In this document: in pieces, positions 28,101 to 35,885 of the stretch
How positions within the stretch are numbered: position 1 is the stretch's first letter
Layout: each line of letters opens with the position of its first letter
Source of the DNA: Mycoplasmatota bacterium
GTDB taxonomy: Bacteria > Bacillota_I > Bacilli_A > RF39 > UBA660
Direction: 5' to 3'
Length of the DNA: 64,000 nucleotides
NCBI GenBank assembly: GCA_022774645.1
Contig: JALFKQ010000032.1
Span: 30,253 to 94,252 of the forward strand
Translations under genes and position numbers: made by a program
Notes under the pieces: model-generated
Seen by the model: only the letters and a program-made list of their open reading frames with translations
Database searches by the model: none
Told to the model about the DNA's origin: nothing

Positions 28101-31100
28101 AAATATGAGTACTGTTGTTGTTAACAATGGTAAGAGTATAAATTTAACTGTTGGAGAAAATGCTGTATTCACTAACTGGGGAATGTATCTTGATGGAAGA
28201 CTTAGAGTATATGTTCCTGATGGTAGTGATGATGAAGGATTTAATTATTTAAATGGTTATAAGAAATTATTTCAAGGAAGTAGTGCATTTATTTATCCTG
28301 CTGGAACAATTATAGGTAATTATAAACATGTAGCTATTCCTTATGATTGGGGAGAATATAGTGTTAAAACTGTTACTAAGAAAAATGGTGCTGGTAATGA
28401 TGTAACTGCTTATGAAATAATTGAATATCATGGAGCTGATTTAACAAGTAGTTATCAAATTCCAGATATAATATCAATTGGCGAAGGGCTTACTGCTACT
28501 ATTAGTGGTAATTCATGGCAACAAGGTTCTGGATATAGATATGGTGGTACAATTAACATTAAGAATAATATGGATACCGCTGTTACTGATTGGTTTGTTA
28601 GAATAGCTCTTCCTGATGGAGTTACTTGGGGAAGTACATATACTAATGCAGTAGAGAATATAGATGGAAATATATTGACACTATCTAATGCAACATATAA
28701 TGGAACAATTAATGCAAATAGTAGTATAAATATATCTTTCTATTATGATACGATTAGTCAGAGTTTATCTGCATCAATTCTTAGTGCTTATTCTTCAAGT
28801 ACACCAGTTATGAATATAATATCAATTGGTGAATATGCTTATAGACATACAGTTTCAAAAGAGAACCAATCTATTGATTTAGTAGCTAATAATTTACTTA
28901 ATATTGATGCTCATGGTTTAGAGAATATTTCTGTTAAATCACTTACATCAAGTAGTTTAGTTTCAATAGGGGATTATGGACTTTATAATACAGCACTTCA
29001 AATAGTTACACTTCCTAATTTGAATTCACTTGGTAACTTTGCTATGTCTGGTATGGATACACTTTATAGTGTTAACTTAGGTAATATTAAAGTAATGGGT
29101 GAGAATGCTATTAGTAATAACCCTAACTTAGAACAAGTATTTATTGGTACTACTGATACAGCTAATATGTCAATACATTCAACTGCTATATTAAATATTG
29201 GTACTAATACTAATAATAGACTTAGAATATATGTACCAGAAGGAAAAGTTGATTTCTATAAAACATTATTTAGTACTTATGCTAATTATATATATCCAAC
29301 TGGTACAATTGTTGGAAGCTTTATAAATACACCAATACCTTATGATATTGGTGAGTATAGTGTAAGAGAAGTAACTATTAAAAATAGAAATAATGAAGAT
29401 GTTATTGGTTATGAAATAATTGAATATCATGGTGAAGATATTACAAATACATTTATGATACCAGAGACAGTTACGGTAGATGGGGTGAGCAGAGATGTCA
29501 TTTCAGTTGGTTCTTATGCATTTAGACATACAAAAGTAAATGGTACTACTGGTAGTGATATTATTAATAATAAATTATTAGTTATTAATGATCATGCTTT
29601 TGAAGGTATTAAAGCTATAAATTCATTTACTTCAAATAGTTTACTTGATTTAAAGAGCTATGCTTTTAATAATGATTCACTTATATACTTTGTTGCTCCT
29701 AATTTAAGAAGTATTGGTTCATATGCTCTTGCTAATATGAATAGTTTATATAAAATAAATCTTGGTAAAGTTTATAATATGGAATCAAATGCTGTATTTA
29801 ATTTACCAAACCTAGTACAAGTATTTTTTACACCACCAGAGGAAACAAAAGTATTTGATCAATATGCATTTACTGATGTTGGTACTCTTACAAGTAATAG
29901 AATAAGATTTTATGTAGCTGAATCAGTAATTAATAGTGAAACTAAAGTTCCTACAACTACCGCTATTAATGTAACTGATAGTTGTAGGAGAACTACTACT
30001 AATAGAAGATATACTTATACATGTACTGTTACAGTTACAAATAATACAGGACATGAGTTATCTAGTTGGAGTACATCAGTTAATTTAGGTAATACTTCTT
30101 TCCAATCTTCAACAGATGTGTCTTATGAAACATCTAGCACTAGTGTTAAATTTAGTAATACTAGTGCTAATGGGGTTCTTGCAAATGGACAAAGTACTAC
30201 ATTTACATTTGTTGTTAGATCTAATAGTAATTACTCATCTTGGAATTATTTAAATAACCATTTATTTGATTCAAAAGGTACTTATTATACAACTAATACA
30301 ACTACTAAAAATGATTATTTAACTGATATATATGCTAATTCATTTAGAATAGAATATAAAGATTATTTCTATGATTATGGAACTATATTAGGAACATTCT
30401 CAACTTCATCTATTCCATATAATATTGGGGAATATAGTGTTGTTTTAAGAGATTATACAACAAAAACTGGTGAAACAGTTACTGGATGGGAAATAGTTGA
30501 ATATCACGGAGCTAATTTGAATTCCAGATATATTATTCCATCATCATTAACAATAGATGATAAAACATATGATGTTATTGGAATAGGTGATAGAGCTTAT
30601 AGATGGGCTACAATGGATTCTGGAGGAGAATTTGATATAGTAGCTACAAGTATAAGATATGTTTATGATTATGCATTTTATAATTTACAAGGTGTTCATG
30701 AAATAAATTTACCAAATACAGATTATATTGGAAATTATGCATTCTTTAATAATAAATTATATAAAGCAAGAACTACTAGTCTTGTTGAACTAGGTGCTTA
30801 TGCTTATGCTAATAATACGAGTCTTAATTATGTTAATGCAGGACCTGTTACTAGTATAGGTGAGGGAGCATTCTATGGATGTATTGGTATGGAGCAAATG
30901 TTCTTTGCTTCAACTGAGGCAGATAGTGGTGCTAGTGGTATGAAAATTGGTGTTGGAGTTAATTCTTTCTATAATGTTGGTACAACATTAGGTAAGAGAT
31001 TTAGAATTTATGTTCCTGATGGTAATATTGGTACATCTGATGTTACTTATCAAGAAGCATATAAAAAGACTTTCCCATCTAATGTTAAAGATTATATTTA

Positions 31101-32460
31101 TCCTACCGGGTATATTATTGGTAGTTATAAATATGGAGCTCTTCCTTATGATATAGGTGAATATAGTGTAAGAGAAGTTACTCTTAAAAATATGTATAAT
31201 GCTGATGTAACGGGTTGGGAAATAATTGAATATCATGGACCAGATATAAATTCAACATTTGAAATACCTAATACTATAACAGCAGGTGGAAAGAATTTAG
31301 ATGTTGTATCTATTGGTACTTATGCTTATTATGGTGTATCTGTTCAAACTGGTGAACAATGGATTGTTAATTTACCAAATAGTGTAGTTCTAATTGGAGA
31401 TTATGCTTTCTATAAAACTGATATATCAAGAATTACTGGTAATCAAATAACTAGACTTGGAAAATACTCATTTGCTGATTGTGAAAAGTTAACTAATGCA
31501 GTATTTAATAGTGTAGTTATAGCTGATGATTATTGTTTATATAGTTGTGGTTCTATTTCATATATTCAATTTGGTACTGGTACTACTGCTATTAATGATT
31601 ATGCTTTATACAACCCATATCAAGGTGGACCTAATACAACACTTAGTATGCAAGTAGGATCTGTTCCAACAACAGCTTCAACTGCTTTACCTGATTACGA
31701 TACTGTACTTTTCGGTTTAATTTATAGATCACATTTTACATATTCAGTTCCATCATCAGTATTAAGTGATTTTAGAAATGCAACTCCATGGAGATATCAT
31801 AATTATTCAAGTGCTCAATATTCATCTGATTTCTTATATGTTCTTGATAATAATAATCAAATTAAGATAACATCATATACTGGTAATAATAATACTGTTA
31901 CTATTCCTGATACATTGGATGTTAATGGTGTTAGTAGAAGAGTTACTACTATAGCAGCTGATGCATTTGATGGTAATAATTATGTTAGAAACTTAACTTT
32001 ACCTGCATATTTAGTTGAGATACCTGATGGTTTCTTAGATGGTAATACTGAAATTACTAATATTTATGTAAGTAGTAATAATGCTTCATTTACTTCTGTA
32101 AATGGTGTACTATTTGATAAAAATGAAACAACTTTAATAAGATACCCAAATGGAAAAGCAAATCAAACATATACTGTACCTAATACAGTTAAAACAATAG
32201 CTTATAGATCGTTTGCTAATCAAACTAATTTATATACTGTTTATATGAGTGATAATCTTGAAAGTATTGGTGCTTATGCATTTAGTGGTTGTACTAATTT
32301 ATCTACATATTATTTCTATACTGATACACCAAAACTAACCGCATATGAAACATTCAACAATTCATATAATTTAACAATATATGTCCCAACTGATTATTAT
32401 AGCAATTATAGAACAGATGTATATTTTAAACGATATAATAGTTATTTAATACAGAATTAG
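25129..32460 (+). CDS. Giant (2443 aa) BspA-like LRR surface protein with N-terminal TasA-like module and CBM2-like insertions
   Basis: Two N-terminal TMs, the second ending 'VLAALSVFLIYDAYSWFYNEY'; many LRR_5-type repeats (TSIGDNAFANV, ITSIGDYGFYEN); four 'YPTGTIxGxxxxxxPYDIGEYSVREVT...GYEIIEYHG' super-repeats. Confidence 0.88.
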   Translation: MKESINKIYNAIINYLIDFFHMTKKRFNKFKRRANRRLRKFYYYEILGVVALSVYFYRFLYKIHCLSIFKRFRKESKLLYKKSLIKLEEVKYNYQSYLLEVRYDTRDKIDGVKNKYSKYCTKRIVAKTLVLAALSVFLIYDAYSWFYNEYVSKGTKIALGTVEHIVNQYDINGNLIGIEGDTLTVVEEDNLANTFKNTRYVEIKNTGSLDLDYNLTFTLDGTMSNAGVLYYRVIDITEEVLSSTVTEGVSSKLEAYAKNNPTPDNLETDAVNPVSNMTTIPQVLIKGEIDKDEDNPENNYKYFRIDYGMYQSVNSALYSGASVAVHANVYCTQRGIDASLMNEGQIWLVENEEQFRDAVLNALSGDTIKLADDITINGSIDFQRRVGIDTDTYNLHVTGDLVYDFVELGKLKIDTSGGGKIDVDNRLYVNAPKSQIHFTGLNKDYDIFVGGEFTVNGIQNEEEDGVLLEAVRIVKNKIGNIPVDVIVLSNTRLTIAPNVELNYVIGAPGSTNIEILNNGTITQIQLQDMNLIDSFSKYQIYIYNLNTILGVLGGSSIMLPSNSTPYTGPNTGNTLIIRGVSSNDITVSGSDHYTGDDINQGAPEDSVVPIQGEEDSYYVYIRDNKETLEGLLTAYFDEIDPITTTDRISAIKKLVIYTLNQAYFENDDFDYIASDAMPDIEYLGLLNATISDNKMINKIANNTLKDKSSIKTLILSKTLTTIGDNAFANVNLGRISTNRTFSFLSIPSSVTSIGSGAFKNAKYVNFEGRIPPTVASGAFNDVSNGTKFFVPEGAITAYRDANNINEAYIYYAATLSDNKQYFLYDYEDGYGISYFINSVSVGSNLTIPNTITMNSITKSITALGYNSYRNLTTPATGVSVVIPNTVKLINSYAFYEDNITNINLSNVEIINSYAFYKTKLTKLESNTITSIGDYGFYENPITYISLGKIDRIGKYAFTNSTTLYEMDLGPVTYIGDYAFYNCPQLGRVWFRNMSTVVVNNGKSINLTVGENAVFTNWGMYLDGRLRVYVPDGSDDEGFNYLNGYKKLFQGSSAFIYPAGTIIGNYKHVAIPYDWGEYSVKTVTKKNGAGNDVTAYEIIEYHGADLTSSYQIPDIISIGEGLTATISGNSWQQGSGYRYGGTINIKNNMDTAVTDWFVRIALPDGVTWGSTYTNAVENIDGNILTLSNATYNGTINANSSINISFYYDTISQSLSASILSAYSSSTPVMNIISIGEYAYRHTVSKENQSIDLVANNLLNIDAHGLENISVKSLTSSSLVSIGDYGLYNTALQIVTLPNLNSLGNFAMSGMDTLYSVNLGNIKVMGENAISNNPNLEQVFIGTTDTANMSIHSTAILNIGTNTNNRLRIYVPEGKVDFYKTLFSTYANYIYPTGTIVGSFINTPIPYDIGEYSVREVTIKNRNNEDVIGYEIIEYHGEDITNTFMIPETVTVDGVSRDVISVGSYAFRHTKVNGTTGSDIINNKLLVINDHAFEGIKAINSFTSNSLLDLKSYAFNNDSLIYFVAPNLRSIGSYALANMNSLYKINLGKVYNMESNAVFNLPNLVQVFFTPPEETKVFDQYAFTDVGTLTSNRIRFYVAESVINSETKVPTTTAINVTDSCRRTTTNRRYTYTCTVTVTNNTGHELSSWSTSVNLGNTSFQSSTDVSYETSSTSVKFSNTSANGVLANGQSTTFTFVVRSNSNYSSWNYLNNHLFDSKGTYYTTNTTTKNDYLTDIYANSFRIEYKDYFYDYGTILGTFSTSSIPYNIGEYSVVLRDYTTKTGETVTGWEIVEYHGANLNSRYIIPSSLTIDDKTYDVIGIGDRAYRWATMDSGGEFDIVATSIRYVYDYAFYNLQGVHEINLPNTDYIGNYAFFNNKLYKARTTSLVELGAYAYANNTSLNYVNAGPVTSIGEGAFYGCIGMEQMFFASTEADSGASGMKIGVGVNSFYNVGTTLGKRFRIYVPDGNIGTSDVTYQEAYKKTFPSNVKDYIYPTGYIIGSYKYGALPYDIGEYSVREVTLKNMYNADVTGWEIIEYHGPDINSTFEIPNTITAGGKNLDVVSIGTYAYYGVSVQTGEQWIVNLPNSVVLIGDYAFYKTDISRITGNQITRLGKYSFADCEKLTNAVFNSVVIADDYCLYSCGSISYIQFGTGTTAINDYALYNPYQGGPNTTLSMQVGSVPTTASTALPDYDTVLFGLIYRSHFTYSVPSSVLSDFRNATPWRYHNYSSAQYSSDFLYVLDNNNQIKITSYTGNNNTVTIPDTLDVNGVSRRVTTIAADAFDGNNYVRNLTLPAYLVEIPDGFLDGNTEITNIYVSSNNASFTSVNGVLFDKNETTLIRYPNGKANQTYTVPNTVKTIAYRSFANQTNLYTVYMSDNLESIGAYAFSGCTNLSTYYFYTDTPKLTAYETFNNSYNLTIYVPTDYYSNYRTDVYFKRYNSYLIQN
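28293..31300 (+). repeat. Four in-frame super-repeat units inside the giant LRR protein
   Basis: Homologous segments starting near 28293, 29291, 30370 and 31098: '(Y)PTGTIIGxxxxxxIPYDIGEYSVREVTxKNxxxxDVxGxEIIEYHGxDI'. Confidence 0.85.
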
Positions 32461-32480
32461 AAGTAGAGATACTTCTTTTT
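32459..32480 (+). terminator. Rho-independent terminator after the giant gene
   Basis: agaagta-gaga-tacttct TTTT. Confidence 0.75.
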
Positions 32481-32593
32481 CATTGAACAAAAGTGATGAA
32501 AACGGCAAAAATGTTCAATGAGATTAAAATAATTTTAATTGTTTGCTTTTAATAATAAATCTTAAATGTTATAATGAGTAAGAGGTAAAAAAT

Positions 32594-34672
32594 ATGACAT
32601 TAAATGATAAACAATTAGAAGCAGTTAATCATACAGAAGGACCTTGTTTAGTCTTAGCAGGAGCTGGAAGTGGTAAAACAAGAGTATTAACTGAAAGAAT
32701 AATAAAACTTATTGATGATGGTGTTAGTCCATATAATATATTAGCAATAACATTTACAAATAAAGCCGCAAAAGAAATGAGAGTTAGGGTTCAAAATAAA
32801 ATTGGTAGTGTAGCTGATTCTATATTTATTGGTACATTTCATTCTTTTGGACTTAGAATATTAAGAGAAAATTATGATGCGATAGGTTATTCATCAAATA
32901 TTACAATATTGGATACAGATGATACTAAATCATTAATTAAAAGGATATTAAAAGAGAATAGTTATGATCCAGCTGATTATGATATAAAACATATTATAAG
33001 TAGAATAAGTTCAGCTAAAAATGATGGTATAAGTCCTCTTGAATTTTCTAAATTATTTTTAAATGAACATGATAAAGTAATAGGTCTTGTATATGAAAAG
33101 TATTTAAAATTATTAAAAGAAAATAATTCAGTTGATTTTGATGATTTATTATTAAAACCAGTTGAAATATTTAAGAAAAGAAAAGATATATTAGAAAAAT
33201 ATCAAGAAAGATTTAGATATATTTTAGTAGATGAGTATCAAGATACTAATAGTATTCAATATGAATTATGTAAGTTACTTGCTAAAAAATATAATAATAT
33301 TTTTGTAGTAGGTGATGCTAATCAATCTATATATTCATGGAGAAATACTGATTATAGAAATATACTTAATTTTGAAAAAGATTATAAGAATGCTCATGTA
33401 GTTTTACTTGAAGAGAATTATAGAAGTACAAATTCTATTTTAACTGCGGCTAATTCTGTTATTAAAAATAATAGTGAAGGAACTAAACTTAATTTATGGA
33501 CTTCTCTTGATGAAGGTGAAAAGATTGAATATATAAGAGTTGAAGATGAAATTAAAGAAAGTAGTTTTGTTATTAATAAAATAAAAGATTTAGTTAGCAT
33601 GGGATATAGTTATAGTGACTTTGCTGTTCTTTATAGAACTAATGCTCAAAGTAGAACAGTTGAAGAAGCTTTTGTTAGAAATAATATTCCATATAATATA
33701 ATAGGTAGTTATTATTTCTATAATAGAAAAGAAATTAAAGATTTAATTGCTTATTTAAACTTAATATATAATACTAATGATTCAGTAAGCTTAGAAAGAG
33801 TTATTAATACTCCTAAAAGAGGTATTGGTACTAAGACTATTGATAATATAAGAGAAAAAGCCAATATGAATGATTTATCATTATTTGATGCTATTGATAG
33901 TGGTAAAGAATTAGAATTTAAAAAATTGATATTAGAATTAATTGAAGACTCTAAGAGTTTAAATTTATCAGATTTAATTGAAGATGTTCTTGTTAAAACT
34001 GGTTTAAGAAGAGAATATGAACTTGATAAATCAATTGAAAGTGATACTAAGGTAGAGAACTTAAATGAGTTTAAGAGTTTAGCTGTTAACTTTGAAGATA
34101 ATGGTATATATGACTTATCAACTTTCTTAGAAAATATTATGTTAGTTAGTGATAAAGGACAATATACAGAAGATGATAATAAAGTTAATGTTATGACATT
34201 ACACTCAGCAAAAGGTCTTGAATTTAATGTAGTATTTATACTTGGTATGGAAGAGGGAATATTTCCACATAGTAGGAGTTTTGAATCTGCTAAAGAACTT
34301 GAAGAAGAAAGAAGACTTTGTTATGTTGGTATAACAAGAGCTAAGAAGAAATTATATTTACTTTCTGCTAGAACAAGAACTTTATATGGTAAAACTAGTG
34401 GTACTATTGAAAGTAGATTTATTAAAGAAATAGATTCTTCAGTAATAAACATTAAGAACGAAAGTGTAAAGAAAGAGGAAACTAAAAAAGTAGGTAATAT
34501 GTATAATAATGCTACTGTTGATGGACTTAAAGCAGGAGATACAGTTATCCATACTATCTTTGGAGAAGGGGTAATTGTTAAGATAAGTGGTAATATTGCT
34601 ACTATTGCATTTAAGTATGGAGTTGGTATTAAGAGTATAGCAGCTAATCATAAATATTTATCTAAAAAGTAA
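32594..34672 (+). CDS. pcrA: ATP-dependent DNA helicase PcrA/UvrD
   Basis: LNDKQLEAVNHTEGPCLVLAGAGSGKTRVLTERI...ITFTNKAAKEMR...LVDEYQDTNSIQYEL...VMTLHSAKGLEFNVVFI...RRLCYVGITRAKKKLYL. Confidence 0.96.
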   Translation: MTLNDKQLEAVNHTEGPCLVLAGAGSGKTRVLTERIIKLIDDGVSPYNILAITFTNKAAKEMRVRVQNKIGSVADSIFIGTFHSFGLRILRENYDAIGYSSNITILDTDDTKSLIKRILKENSYDPADYDIKHIISRISSAKNDGISPLEFSKLFLNEHDKVIGLVYEKYLKLLKENNSVDFDDLLLKPVEIFKKRKDILEKYQERFRYILVDEYQDTNSIQYELCKLLAKKYNNIFVVGDANQSIYSWRNTDYRNILNFEKDYKNAHVVLLEENYRSTNSILTAANSVIKNNSEGTKLNLWTSLDEGEKIEYIRVEDEIKESSFVINKIKDLVSMGYSYSDFAVLYRTNAQSRTVEEAFVRNNIPYNIIGSYYFYNRKEIKDLIAYLNLIYNTNDSVSLERVINTPKRGIGTKTIDNIREKANMNDLSLFDAIDSGKELEFKKLILELIEDSKSLNLSDLIEDVLVKTGLRREYELDKSIESDTKVENLNEFKSLAVNFEDNGIYDLSTFLENIMLVSDKGQYTEDDNKVNVMTLHSAKGLEFNVVFILGMEEGIFPHSRSFESAKELEEERRLCYVGITRAKKKLYLLSARTRTLYGKTSGTIESRFIKEIDSSVINIKNESVKKEETKKVGNMYNNATVDGLKAGDTVIHTIFGEGVIVKISGNIATIAFKYGVGIKSIAANHKYLSKK

Positions 34673-34686
34673 ATTGATTGTATATT

Positions 34687-34718
34687 GACAAGTTATTAAC
34701 AAATAGCTTGTCTTTTAT
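34687..34718 (+). terminator. Terminator after pcrA
   Basis: gacaagttatt-aacaa-atagcttgtc TTTT (G-U pairs). Confidence 0.65.
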
Positions 34719-34753
34719 ATTTTTTGTTTAATCAGTTAATATTTAAATAAAAT

Positions 34754-34783
34754 AAAATCTTTCAATTAAGAAAGATTTTTTTA
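34754..34783 (-). terminator. Terminator, probably serving the minus-strand DUF1292-like gene
   Basis: aaaatctttc-aatta-agaaagatttt inverted repeat. Confidence 0.6.
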
Positions 34784-34784
34784 T

Positions 34785-35021
34785 TTAGTTTTTAATTATG
34801 TCTTTATGTTTTTTATAGAATTCCTTAAGAGCTGTTTCGAATTCTTCTTTTGAATCTAATGCTTCATAATATTCTTCATCATTTTTAGTTACTATTCTTT
34901 GTATTAATATATCTAGTTCATCATTTATGCTTGATAGATATGCATATTTAGTGTCATTAATTGTAATAACATCTAATTCGTCATATTCTTTACCATCTAT
35001 TTCTACTGTGTTTACTATCAT
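34785..35021 (-). CDS. DUF1292-like (YrzB-type) small protein
   Basis: DELDVITINDTKYAYLSSINDELDILIQRIVTKNDEEYYEALDSKEEFE. Confidence 0.55.
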   Translation of the reverse strand: MIVNTVEIDGKEYDELDVITINDTKYAYLSSINDELDILIQRIVTKNDEEYYEALDSKEEFETALKEFYKKHKDIIKN

Positions 35022-35776
35022 TGTAGTTTTGCACCTTCTTTCGCTTGCTTTTCAGCTTCAATTATTGGAATATAATCATTAACTCTAAGAGAGTAGAAAT
35101 CAATTGCATCTCTTAAACTTGGTTTTCCCTCTTTATCTACGAAATGATTTTTAAGTAACCATTCATCAAGATTATCAACATCTCCGAATGATTCTTCAGC
35201 ATAACTTCCTTCGGGTGCTAATCTCTTAATATTTTCTATTACTAAATCAACATTTGTTTCTTTATTTGGACCGACTTTATTATATTTGTTTTCAGCCATA
35301 TTTTCACATACAGAGCAGAATCCTATATCAAGTAATTCATCATCTAATTTTAATAAGTCTTTTGCTATACCTTCGTGATTATAATAATAGTCAATTGCAT
35401 TTCTTTTTGTGTTTTGTGATAATATACTTACATCAGTTCTATCAAGTCCCTCTATAAAATCATCATCTTTTACAAAAACTATTTCTCCAATTTGACCACT
35501 AATACTATTTAAAGAACCTTTTGGCATATCATTTATTGTTTGATTTACGAATGCTCCGATTGTTATACCACCAGCCATTGCTAAAGCAGCTATTGCTGTT
35601 AAAAACTTTTTAGCATTTGTAACTCTTCTTCTAGGTCTTCTTCTATTATTGTTGCTAGTGTGCATACTTGCTTCATAATTTTCGACAACTCTTTGTGTAT
35701 CTCTTCTGTTAAACATTGTATTAATTGCACTCATATCTATGTCTTCTTGAGTAGCTCTGAATTTGCTATTTTCCAT
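35018..35776 (-). CDS. Hypothetical single-TM protein
   Basis: Cytoplasmic N-term with Arg-rich RRRPRRRVTNAKK before TM FLTAIAALAMAGGITIGAFV. Confidence 0.6.
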   Translation of the reverse strand: MENSKFRATQEDIDMSAINTMFNRRDTQRVVENYEASMHTSNNNRRRPRRRVTNAKKFLTAIAALAMAGGITIGAFVNQTINDMPKGSLNSISGQIGEIVFVKDDDFIEGLDRTDVSILSQNTKRNAIDYYYNHEGIAKDLLKLDDELLDIGFCSVCENMAENKYNKVGPNKETNVDLVIENIKRLAPEGSYAEESFGDVDNLDEWLLKNHFVDKEGKPSLRDAIDFYSLRVNDYIPIIEAEKQAKEGAKLQ

Positions 35777-35885
35777 GTTCCACCTCTATAATAAATATAT
35801 AAATATTTTATTAAAAAGTCAATGTTACTATGTAAAGTCTATAAAATATATGATATAATCTTTTTAGAATAAAGAGGTTAGGGAT

